The notes under the pieces are model-generated. The model was not told where the DNA came from, did not search any database, and saw nothing but the letters and a program-made list of their open reading frames with translations. Source: QHXW01 sp035297145 (GTDB taxonomy: Bacteria > Acidobacteriota > Terriglobia > Bryobacterales > Bryobacteraceae). From it: DNA of 64,000 nt. Positions 44,943-52,282 of this stretch are shown here, one piece after another. Every line of letters begins with the position of its first letter. The stretch's first letter is position 1. A program made the translations under genes and the position numbers. The stretch lies in contig DATGZN010000019.1 in NCBI GenBank assembly GCA_035297145.1, forward strand, positions 1-64,000, written 5' to 3'.

Positions 44943-45311
44943 ATGCGAGACAAGATTCGCCACAAGTCGATCTTTTTCCTGAGCCACACCATCGATGTGG
45001 GACAAACCGTGTGGGTTCCGCATGTGGATGTCTACCGGCGGTCCTCCAACTGGCTGGTTAAGTGCGATCTCGCCGGGGTCAAACCGGATGACGTCTCAAT
45101 TTCCGCACGAGGCTCGCGTTTGATGATCAGCGGCGTCCGCCGCGATCCGCTGGCGGAACACGGTTGGGAACACTACTCCATGGAGATTCGATACAGCCGG
45201 TTTGCCTGCTCGGTGGTTCTGCCCCGTGACTTAGAGCAAGCACACCTGGAATCTGAATACCGTGACGGGATGTTGTTGATTCGAGTGCGATTCGGCGAGG
45301 AAGAGGTATGA
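44943..45311 (+). CDS. Hsp20/alpha-crystallin small heat-shock protein
   Basis: A 122-residue chaperone (an ATG at 44904 would add 13 residues; neither has a strong ribosome site). After a short N-terminal arm, the alpha-crystallin domain runs VPHVDVYRRSSNWLVKCDLAGVKPDD, RLMISGVRRDPL, YSRFACSVVLPRDLEQAHLES and YRDGMLLIRVRF. The C-terminal IxI anchoring motif is missing, the protein ending EEEV, so oligomer assembly may differ. Its stop overlaps the Lon start by 4 bases (ATGA), coupling holding chaperone and protease in one transcript, which is sensible for handling unfolded protein. Confidence 0.88.
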   Translation: MRDKIRHKSIFFLSHTIDVGQTVWVPHVDVYRRSSNWLVKCDLAGVKPDDVSISARGSRLMISGVRRDPLAEHGWEHYSMEIRYSRFACSVVLPRDLEQAHLESEYRDGMLLIRVRFGEEEV

Positions 45312-47668
45312 GCGATCCGGAGAGGTTGGCGGCTATCCCCCTGTTGCCCATCAAGAATGCTGTACTTTTCCCTCACATGCTTCTGCCGCTTTCGGTTGGC
45401 CGGCCGAGTTCGGTGGCGGCGGTGGAGCGGGCGATGGCTGGCGAGGAGAAGCACATCGTCATCGTGGCGCAACGCGACGCCTCGGTTGACGAGCCCCGCC
45501 AAGAGGACCTGTTCACGGTCGGAACAAACGCCGTCATCAAGAAGTTAGGCCGCCGGCCCGATGGCGCCATTGAGCTGGTCGTGCAGGGCCTGGAACGCGT
45601 CACCATCCTGAAAGTGGAGCAAGTGCGGGGAACGCTTCACGCGCGTGTGCAAACCCTGCCTGCTCCGCAAGATACAGGTGATGAAGTAGAGGCGCTGCGC
45701 CGGGCGGTGCTGGATATCGCGCAACAAGCTATTGCCCTGACGCAAGTGCAGGCGCCAGAGGAGCTTGCGCGGCTGATCCTGGTTCATGAGGACCCGGCCC
45801 GGCTGGTCTATATGCTCGGTTCAGTTCTCAGCCTGGAAGTGGAGAAGGAGCAGGCGCTGCTCGAAGCGCCGACCCGCCTGGACGCACTGCGCCTGATGCA
45901 CACGTACCTCTCGCACGAGGTGCACGTGCTTGCGCTGCGCAACAAGATCGTCAGCGAAGCTGAGACCGAGATCAGTAAAGAGCAGCGGGAGTACATGCTC
46001 AGGCAGCAACTGCGGGCCATTCAGCAGGAATTGGGCGAACAAGGTCCGGAGCAGGCGGAATCCGAACTGCTGCGCGACCGCCTGGCGCAGGCTGATCTTT
46101 CGGAAGAAGTCCGCAAGCAAGCCGAGCGCGAGCTAAAGCGCCTGCAAAAGCTCCCGCCCGCCGCACCGGATTACCACGTGATCCGATCGTACCTGGAGCT
46201 GGTGGTGGATCTGCCGTGGCGCAAGCGCTCGCCGGAGGCAATCGATATTGCGCGTGCCCGGGCGGTTCTCGACGAGGATCACTACGATCTGAAAGAGGTG
46301 AAGGGGCGCATCCTGGAGCAACTGGGCGTGCTCAAGATGAACCCGCAGGCCAAAGCGCCGATCTTGTGCTTTGCGGGACCGCCGGGCACGGGAAAGACGT
46401 CGCTCGGCCAATCGATTGCGCGCGCCATGGGCCGGAAATTCGAGCGCATGAGCCTCGGCGGCCTGCACGATGAAGCCGAGCTGCGCGGCCACCGCAGAAC
46501 CTACATCGGCGCCATGCCCGGGCGGATTATCGAGGCGATCCGGCGCGCCGGAGTCAATAATCCGCTGTTGATGCTGGATGAAGTAGACAAGCTGGGTCAG
46601 GACTTCCGCGGCGATCCGGCATCGGCCCTGCTGGAGATTCTCGACCCGGAACAGAACAAGAACTTCCACGACAACTATCTGGATTTGCCGTTTGACCTTT
46701 CGAAGGTCTTTTTCATTACCACCGCGAACACGTTTGAGACGATTCCGCGGCCTTTGCTGGACCGCATGGAGATCCTGACGCTTTCCGGTTACAGCGAAGA
46801 GGAGAAATGCGAGATCGCCCGGCGCTATCTCATTCCGCGGCAAATGCAGGATTCCGGGCTAACGTCCGCCCAGTTTACGATTACCTCGGAGGCGTTGCGA
46901 AAGGTCGTCGAATGCTACACGCGTGAAGCCGGACTTCGGCAGTTGGAGCGGGCGATCGGCCGGCTGGCACATAAGGCGGCATTGAGTTTTGCCGAAGGTA
47001 AGAGCGAACCGGTCACCGTCCGGCCGGAGGATCTTTCGGAAATGCTGGGGCCGGAACGATTCTTCCTGGAGCAGGCTCGCGACATTTTGCCGCCGGGCGT
47101 TGCGGTCGGTCTGGCTTGGACGGAAACGGGCGGCGACGTGTTGTATGTGGAGGGCACGCTATTGCCTGAGGGGCAGGGTTTGACCTTGACCGGTCATCTG
47201 GGCGAGGTGATGCAGGAGTCGGCCAAGGCGGCTCACAGCTACATCTGGTCGCATTGCGACGAGCTGTCAGTTGACCGCGCTCAGTTCCACAAATCAGGCG
47301 TGCATATTCATGTGCCGGCCGGAGCGATCCCGAAAGACGGGCCTTCCGCCGGTGTCACCATGCTTTCAGCGCTGGCGTCGCTTTATGTGGGACACGCCAC
47401 CCGCAAGGATACGGCGATGACGGGCGAGATCACGCTCACCGGCCTGGTTCTGCCGATCGGCGGGGTGAAGGAGAAAGTGCTGGCGGCCCGGCGCGCCGGT
47501 CTGCGGCGCATCATTCTTCCCAAGGAAAACGAAAAAGATTTGCGCGAACTTCCCGATGACGTTCGCGCCGGAATGGAATTTGTCTTCGTGCGGCATGTCA
47601 AGGAAGTCTTGTCAGCCGCGATTCCGGAACTGGCCGAAAGGCTGGCCTGTGAACCCGTAGCCTGTTGA
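45308..47668 (+). CDS. lon: ATP-dependent Lon protease
   Basis: A 786-residue LonA-type protease. Residues 1-200 are the substrate-binding N-domain (IPLLPIKNAVLFPHMLLPLSVGR), followed by a long coiled region (REYMLRQQLRAIQQELGE), an AAA+ module with Walker A GPPGTGKTS and Walker B LLMLDEVDK, sensor FFITTANT, and the C-terminal S16 protease domain with Ser in PKDGPSAGVTM and the partner Lys in VLPIGGVKEKVLAARRAG. All catalytic residues are intact and the length is normal for LonA. It degrades misfolded and regulatory proteins in the cytoplasm. Co-translated with Hsp20 and followed 12 bases later by a small Cys-rich protein gene. Confidence 0.96.
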   Translation: MSDPERLAAIPLLPIKNAVLFPHMLLPLSVGRPSSVAAVERAMAGEEKHIVIVAQRDASVDEPRQEDLFTVGTNAVIKKLGRRPDGAIELVVQGLERVTILKVEQVRGTLHARVQTLPAPQDTGDEVEALRRAVLDIAQQAIALTQVQAPEELARLILVHEDPARLVYMLGSVLSLEVEKEQALLEAPTRLDALRLMHTYLSHEVHVLALRNKIVSEAETEISKEQREYMLRQQLRAIQQELGEQGPEQAESELLRDRLAQADLSEEVRKQAERELKRLQKLPPAAPDYHVIRSYLELVVDLPWRKRSPEAIDIARARAVLDEDHYDLKEVKGRILEQLGVLKMNPQAKAPILCFAGPPGTGKTSLGQSIARAMGRKFERMSLGGLHDEAELRGHRRTYIGAMPGRIIEAIRRAGVNNPLLMLDEVDKLGQDFRGDPASALLEILDPEQNKNFHDNYLDLPFDLSKVFFITTANTFETIPRPLLDRMEILTLSGYSEEEKCEIARRYLIPRQMQDSGLTSAQFTITSEALRKVVECYTREAGLRQLERAIGRLAHKAALSFAEGKSEPVTVRPEDLSEMLGPERFFLEQARDILPPGVAVGLAWTETGGDVLYVEGTLLPEGQGLTLTGHLGEVMQESAKAAHSYIWSHCDELSVDRAQFHKSGVHIHVPAGAIPKDGPSAGVTMLSALASLYVGHATRKDTAMTGEITLTGLVLPIGGVKEKVLAARRAGLRRIILPKENEKDLRELPDDVRAGMEFVFVRHVKEVLSAAIPELAERLACEPVAC

Positions 47669-47680
47669 TGGAGGCACATT

Positions 47681-47956
47681 ATGTCGGTGCTATATCTGAT
47701 TCCCGTTTGGTTCGTTCTTGCTCTGCTTATTCCGCTGACCTGGTCAGTGAGCAAAGTTTATAGCCGATCCCGCGGACGGCGCGTTGTGATCTGCCCGGAT
47801 AACCATCGAGCCGTCAATATCGAGCTGGACGCCCGGCATGCGGTAGCCATGCACGTTTTGGGAAACCCGGGTGTCAAGATTCAGGATTGCTCCCGCTGGC
47901 CCGACCGGCAGAACTGCGGGCGGGAGTGCCTGACGCAGGTTCCACGCGTGGCGTAA
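47681..47956 (+). CDS. Small membrane-anchored Cys-motif protein, in the hsp20-lon operon
   Basis: A 91-residue protein with a GGAGG site before the ATG. One N-terminal transmembrane helix (LYLIPVWFVLALLIPLTW) is followed by a soluble tail VVICPDNHRAVNIELDARHA and ending CSRWPDRQNCGRECLTQV. The four Cys and nearby His could bind a metal or form disulfides. Similar short proteins with a CSRWPxxxxCxxxC ending are, to my memory, found in Acidobacteriota and some Deltaproteobacteria, without known function. Its place 12 bases after lon suggests a part in envelope stress or Lon membrane targeting; this is inference. Confidence 0.7.
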   Translation: MSVLYLIPVWFVLALLIPLTWSVSKVYSRSRGRRVVICPDNHRAVNIELDARHAVAMHVLGNPGVKIQDCSRWPDRQNCGRECLTQVPRVA

Positions 47957-47985
47957 ATCCGGGAGGCAGGTTCAGCGCGGCGCTG

Positions 47986-48393
47986 CTATTCCCAATTGGG
48001 CTCGCCGTTTGCCCGGCGGCACGACAGGGTTGCTGCGTCTTTGCGCACTTCGCGCACCAGGATCACACGGGTGCCATTGGCGGTTTTCACCTTCGAGCCG
48101 GTTACCCGCACTTCGTCGCCTTTGGCGAAAGTTATTTCAAATTGCTTGACGAATTCGGCGGGTCCCAAGTGCGCGTCGAGAGCTTGGGATTCTGTTTTTA
48201 CAGACAAGTGAATTCCGCTCAGCGGACTGCCGTGCGGAACCTCTCGAACTTCGGTAACGATGGCCACAATGCTGACCTCCGTCGCCGGATCGTAGCGTGG
48301 TTCGTCCACCGGGGTGGTGGTTTTTTCGGTGCCGGCGGCGCGCAGAATAGCGCTCGCGGCCAGCAGGAAAACACAAACGATGATGGACCGCAT
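47986..48393 (-). CDS. Secreted small OB-fold-like protein
   Basis: A 135-residue exported protein: AGGAGGG precedes MRSIIVCVFLLAASAILRA. The mature part is a single beta-barrel-like domain: TEVSIVAIVTEVREVP, IHLSVKTESQALDAHLGP, KGDEVRVTGSKVKTANG, RVILVREVRKDAATLSCR and ANGEPNW. This succession resembles OB-fold proteins annotated as bacterial OB-fold/DUF5666-like or tRNA-anti-like exported domains; no catalytic residue is seen. Converges on the lon operon, with 29 bases between the stops. Confidence 0.65.
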   Translation of the reverse strand: MRSIIVCVFLLAASAILRAAGTEKTTTPVDEPRYDPATEVSIVAIVTEVREVPHGSPLSGIHLSVKTESQALDAHLGPAEFVKQFEITFAKGDEVRVTGSKVKTANGTRVILVREVRKDAATLSCRRANGEPNWE

Positions 48394-48522
48394 AGCAAAC
48401 CCTCCTGTCGACGGAAGGGCGAGCGCCAACGAGGCGCTCGGCTTTCGGACCTATGCCTCTTTTATTGTACGGCGAAATGGCGGGGGCTGGGCGACATTGT
48501 TCCGCGTTAAGCACCCATTCCT

Positions 48523-48627
48523 GTAGCGTGGGGATACCGCGGGGTTGGCGGGACACCCGCGGCTTTTTCGGCGTGACGAACCTTAAAGGCCGCAGGTACC
48601 CGCAGACGGCGCGTGTCCCTGCGCTAC
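48523..48627 (+). repeat. 104-bp terminal-inverted-repeat element, copy C
   Basis: Begins GTAGCGTGGGGATACCGCGG and ends GCGTGTCCCTGCGCTAC, in the same orientation as copy A. The central part differs (TTTTTCGGCGTGACGAACCT instead of the CTCACGTGCC centre), while the stems and ends are conserved, as expected if structure rather than sequence is under selection or is needed for movement. Upstream flank CACCCATTCCT is shared with copy B. Confidence 0.8.
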
Positions 48628-48647
48628 ATCTACATCTACATCTACAT
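48624..48647. repeat. CTACAT hexamer microsatellite (4 units)
   Basis: Four perfect CTACAT units, the first formed by the CTAC end of element copy C. Probably slippage at the element boundary. The intergenic position means unit number has no coding effect. Confidence 0.85.
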
Positions 48648-48843
48648 CCGTCGATCAACGCAGAATTAGCGCAACCAACTTGTTGACTCGCATTACGCCG
48701 GTGCTCGCCGGTTCAGGACGCACAGAACTGCCGCTCGGCAACTACCCTGTGCGGCCCGCGAGGAAGAGCGCGCAGAGGCTCAATATTCGCTTCTTGCCCC
48801 GGAACAAATGTTGATACACTCCGTCTAATCGCAAGAGGTAATC

Positions 48844-50070
48844 ATGATCCGTGCGTTCGCAATGTTGAGTGTGGTGGTGGTGTGCCACGCAGGGTCGCTG
48901 GAGTGGCCGCAGTTCGGCGGCCCAAGGGGCAATTTTAAGTCCGATGCTACCGGGTTGGCCAGCTCGTGGCCAGCCACCGGTCCCAAGGTGATTTGGAAGC
49001 GCGCGCTAGGCGACGGCTACTCGGCGGTCTCCGTGGATGGCAACGTGATTTACACCATGTACCGCGTCCTCAACGATGAGGTCGTGTTGGCGGCGGAAGC
49101 CGATACCGGCAAGACCATCTGGGAGTACCGGTATGAAGCCAGGTTTCGGCCGGGTATGGGAATGGAGAATGGTTCGGGTCCGCACGCTACTCCGCTGGTC
49201 ACGGAAGACGGCGTGTACGCGATAGGCATTATGGGAAACCTGATTTGCCTGAACAAGAAAACCGGCAAGATGGTGTGGTCGCATAACCTCTATGCAGAGT
49301 TCAACGGCACGTTTCAAGATCGGGGCTTCGCGCCAAGTCCGGTTGCCTATCGAGATCTCGTAATCATGAAAGTGGGAGGGGAAGGGCACTCCTTCGTGGC
49401 GTTCGACCAGAAGACTGGCGCGGTTCGGTGGCGGACCGTGCAGAAGTTCGATAACGCTCCAGCCACGCCGGTGTTGATCAATGTGGACGGCCAGGACCAG
49501 CTAGTAGCGATGATGCACGACGAAGTGGTGGCGATCGATCCCTCCAATGCCCGGGTGCTCTGGACTTTCCCCCACAAGACTGATTGGGGGCTCAACATCA
49601 GCACGCCGGTGTGGGGTGACGACCATCTGCTGTTCATGTCATCCGCATACAGCGGCGGCAGCGCGGTGATCCGGCTGACGCGCCAGGGAGACAGAACGGT
49701 GCCCTCCGAGGTCTGGTCGAGCCATCGCATGCGCGTGCATTTCTCGACGGTGGTGCGGGTGGGCGATTACGTCTTCGGTTCGAGCGGCGATTTCGGCCCC
49801 GCTCCGCTCACCGCCGTGGATGTGAAGACGGGCAAGATTGCATGGCAGGACCGCACCTTTTCCAAAGCCAGCTTTGTCTACGCGGACGGGAAATTTGTGG
49901 TGGTGGATGAAGACGGCAATCTGGCTCTGGCCGATTTTACGCCGCAAGGCCTCAAAGTGCTGTCGCGCGTGGCATTGCTGCATAGCAACGCCTGGACGGC
50001 GCCATCGGTGGCCGGAACGCGGCTGTACTTGCGCGACCGGACCTCGATGATGGCGCTGGATCTGAGATGA
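48844..50070 (+). CDS. Exported PQQ-like beta-propeller repeat protein
   Basis: A 408-residue protein with a short signal peptide (MIRAFAMLSVVVVCHAGS). It is made of PQQ-like propeller blades: WPQFGGPRGNF at the entry, AEADTGKTIWEYRYEARF, CLNKKTGKMVWSHNL, AFDQKTGAVRWRTVQ, AIDPSNARVLWTFPHKT and AVDVKTGKIAWQDRTF. The regular (A/C)xDxxTGKxxW pattern defines quinoprotein-like blades; the residues that bind PQQ in alcohol dehydrogenases are not present, so it is probably a structural or ligand-binding propeller like BamB or the 'PQQ-like' proteins abundant in Acidobacteriota. Monocistronic. Confidence 0.87.
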   Translation: MIRAFAMLSVVVVCHAGSLEWPQFGGPRGNFKSDATGLASSWPATGPKVIWKRALGDGYSAVSVDGNVIYTMYRVLNDEVVLAAEADTGKTIWEYRYEARFRPGMGMENGSGPHATPLVTEDGVYAIGIMGNLICLNKKTGKMVWSHNLYAEFNGTFQDRGFAPSPVAYRDLVIMKVGGEGHSFVAFDQKTGAVRWRTVQKFDNAPATPVLINVDGQDQLVAMMHDEVVAIDPSNARVLWTFPHKTDWGLNISTPVWGDDHLLFMSSAYSGGSAVIRLTRQGDRTVPSEVWSSHRMRVHFSTVVRVGDYVFGSSGDFGPAPLTAVDVKTGKIAWQDRTFSKASFVYADGKFVVVDEDGNLALADFTPQGLKVLSRVALLHSNAWTAPSVAGTRLYLRDRTSMMALDLR

Positions 50071-50179
50071 GAGCGAAATGACGGATCAGGATTACCGGGA
50101 AGCCAGGAACTCTAACGGCGCGTAGAGACGCGCACTTATTGATGCGACGTGGATGCCACGGCGCCACCGAGCGCAACCA

Positions 50180-51277
50180 CTAAACAGACGATGGGGCTGC
50201 GTTAGCCGGGACGGGCACGGGCTCCTGCCCTACAACCGGCTGCGGGAATCGGAGCACCTCCCAGCTCTTCCATAGAGCCATGGCCCAACTGTATGAGCGA
50301 TAGGACAGCCCATGCTCAGCGCAGAACTCTTGCACCACCACGCTGACCTCCGGATAGTAGACATGGCTGATACTCGGAAACAAATGATGCTCCACTTGGT
50401 ACTCAAGACCGGAGCACAAGAACCTGCCTATCCTGCCCGTCCGGAAACTCACGGTTCCCGCAGTCTGGACCGTGAAAAAATCCGCGCCGTCCCGGGCTTC
50501 ATCGGTCGTACGCTGCGCCTCCGCCGGAAAATGTCCAGGCGCCAGGATGGCGTACATGGCGTACCCCAGCAGAATACCTCGCAGAATATAGAATCCAATA
50601 ACTGCCGTCATTGGCCAGAACAAGAGTGGTATACCGATCCAGATGAAATAATGTAAGACTAGGGCGCTGAGGTCGATCCAGTGGGCAGACTTTCGGCCCT
50701 TAGAATCGCGGAGCATTCGAAAAAGGTGCGCCCACCCGGCCCTCTGAATACTGAAATTGTTCACCGCGAGCGCCAATGGAAATAGCCAGAATTGCAGGTG
50801 CTCGTAATAGAAACGACGCAGGCCGGAGCTAGCGTAAACTTCATCCGCCGTGATCGCGAACCACGGCAAAAGGTCGGCGTCGCTGTCCACTCCGATTACG
50901 TTCGGCGCCGGATGATGCAGCACCACGTGCTTGTGCCACCAATACGTAGCCGATAGGCCTAAGAACATTGGATACCCGAAATAGCTGAGCGCCTCGTTCA
51001 CCCAGCGCTGATCACTGGTGCCGTAATGGGTGGAGGTGTGTGTATTAGTCCCGACGCCCATACACCCGAAGGTTGAGATTAGGATTCCCAACGCCCGCGC
51101 AGCCGGGTTTTGCCAGGTCATGAAGATGGCCATGCCTACCAGCGCGATGGCCACGTGAATCAACAGCTCGAACGCGATCTGGTTCGTGGCTTTCTTGTCC
51201 CAGCCGCGGCGGGTGAATTGTCGGCGCAATTCCGCAACTGCTTCGATGGTCGTCATTACGCAAGGGTGCAATTTCAT
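50180..51277 (-). CDS. Membrane fatty acid desaturase
   Basis: A 365-residue integral membrane di-iron enzyme. The three histidine boxes are present: HTSTHYG near residue 80, HKHVVLHH near 115, and the C-terminal QVEHHLFPS near 307. Hydrophobic stretches include LLIHVAIALVGMAIFMTW, LSYFGYPMFLGLSATYWW, LVLHYFIWIGIPLLFW. The QxxHH third box with the downstream FPSISHVYYPEVSV places it near the acyl-lipid/front-end (delta-5/6/12-like) desaturases rather than alkane hydroxylases. No cytochrome b5 domain is fused. An inner ATG at 51256 is a possible alternative start. It lets the cell adjust membrane fluidity. Confidence 0.9.
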   Translation of the reverse strand: MKLHPCVMTTIEAVAELRRQFTRRGWDKKATNQIAFELLIHVAIALVGMAIFMTWQNPAARALGILISTFGCMGVGTNTHTSTHYGTSDQRWVNEALSYFGYPMFLGLSATYWWHKHVVLHHPAPNVIGVDSDADLLPWFAITADEVYASSGLRRFYYEHLQFWLFPLALAVNNFSIQRAGWAHLFRMLRDSKGRKSAHWIDLSALVLHYFIWIGIPLLFWPMTAVIGFYILRGILLGYAMYAILAPGHFPAEAQRTTDEARDGADFFTVQTAGTVSFRTGRIGRFLCSGLEYQVEHHLFPSISHVYYPEVSVVVQEFCAEHGLSYRSYSWAMALWKSWEVLRFPQPVVGQEPVPVPANAAPSSV

Positions 51278-51638
51278 GCTAACCGAAATTGCTTCGAGAG
51301 TTCGTAAGACTTGTGTAATTTATGAACTGCTTCGACGAATTGCAGCTCGACAGTTGTGCCAGCCGGCCAAGACTTCCGGCCGCGTTCTCGTGTGTGCGTT
51401 CAGCGAAAGCGTCGGCCGCAACTGAGGCGGGGGAATGCCGGGCCGACAAGTCCGGCACCCTTTCGAGCCAAAGCCCTTCCTCCGAAACGCGACTTTGGCA
51501 TAGATCCTATCCTGCTTCACCTTGCCAACAGCAGCTTTCATTGGCCTAGCTACACAGGCCGTAAACGTACCTAACTTAACAGACGCAACGTCATTAGTCT
51601 GTTCAAAAGTGATCATAGTGGCTGAATTTGCCGGCGAA
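51278..51638. other. Intergenic region without recognisable gene
   Basis: About 360 bases upstream of the desaturase gene and downstream of the padR/permease scar. A 98-codon minus-strand frame (51320-51616) has no ribosome site or family likeness; its composition (many Arg, Pro, Thr) looks like chance. Short G/C inverted repeats occur near 51440-51470 (GCCGGGCCGACAAGTCCGGC), without a clear role. Confidence 0.45.
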
Positions 51639-52064
51639 CTATACGGTCCTGCGAATCATGCAGCAGACACGGACTCGGTATTCTGACCGAGTCATCTTGG
51701 CCGCAGGTTGCGGGTTAGAGTAACGCACATCGTCTCGGTGCTGCCGGCAGCGGAGAAAAGAAAGATCCGGGCGTTTGCGCCGATCCGGGCCAGGAGGATT
51801 GTCACCGATGGAAGCGCCACTATGCTCGGGTCGGTGGGCTTGACTTCGTAGAGCAGCGACTCGATGTATCGCACTGACGCCATGCTGAGTGCCAGGCCGG
51901 CGATGGCTCCTAGGGTAGAGCGAACCTTCCTCGACGCGGAGCACCTCGCTGGACATGTCCTGGATTGCGGACATGATCGCGTAGCCATGCAGGCGCGGCC
52001 GGCGGGAGAGGATCTTTAAGACGAGCAGAGCGAGGGAGCCTTGGAGCGAGTCGGGTTTTGGCAT
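51639..52064 (-). pseudogene. Deletion scar: 5' padR fused to 3' end of an ADOP/MacB-type permease gene
   Basis: Reading the minus strand, residues 1-51 (52064-51912) are an intact PadR winged-helix start: GSLALLVLKILSRRPRLHGY, then EVLRVEEGSLYP, where a PadR protein should go on with ALHRLE. Exactly there the similarity breaks, and in another frame (about 51911-51800) appears GAIAGLALSMASVRYIESLL followed by YEVKPTDPSIVAL, the last transmembrane helix region of FtsX-type permeases of the acidobacterial duplicated-orphan-permease kind. In Acidobacteriota padR commonly sits directly before such a permease gene of about 2.4 kb. A single deletion from inside padR to near the permease 3' end explains the fusion. 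The 141-codon frame across it is not a functional protein. Confidence 0.75.
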
Positions 52065-52077
52065 ACTCAGGCTTCTT

Positions 52078-52098
52078 ATTATACAGACGTCTTAGTAT
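52078..52098 (-). promoter_or_regulatory. Promoter and operator of the former padR gene
   Basis: On the minus strand, a consensus -10 TATAAT (52083-52078) lies 14 bases before the padR start codon. Directly upstream is the perfect 8-base palindrome AGACGTCT (52085-52092) inside ATACTAAGACGTCTGTAT, whose ATAC/GTAT ends are also inverted. PadR proteins typically bind such ATAC...GTAT palindromes over their own promoter, so this is probably the orphaned autoregulatory site. Confidence 0.5.
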
Positions 52099-52282
52099 CA
52101 AAAAAGTTAGGCTTAAAGTCATCACATGTCCCGAGCCGCCAACCATGCATGCAGAGAAATGCGGTGGCTGTCGAATTGGGAGTTCAGGGTCACTGGTCCC
52201 GTATGCGAAAAACGATCAAAAATGAGGCGAAAGTCCGGCGCCTCATCAAGTGATGTTTTGGTTCTCCCTGGACTGAGGTGAT

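Larger units (their letters stand above)
48394..48843. other. Intergenic region carrying a dispersed element
   Basis: About 450 bases between divergent genes. It holds copy C of the terminal-inverted-repeat element (48523-48627) and the CTACAT microsatellite directly after it. From 48650 to 48843 I see no gene; the promoter of the propeller gene may include TTGCCC and TACACT near 48797-48823 (spacing 15, weak), and an AGAGGT ribosome site precedes the ATG. Confidence 0.5.

Noticed and set aside
51320..51616. A 98-codon minus-strand gene upstream of the desaturase
   Set aside because: No ribosome site or recognisable domain; rich in Arg, Pro and Thr like spurious frames.
51639..52064. A functional 141-residue PadR regulator
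   Set aside because: Only the first 51 residues fit PadR; the rest is out-of-frame permease sequence.
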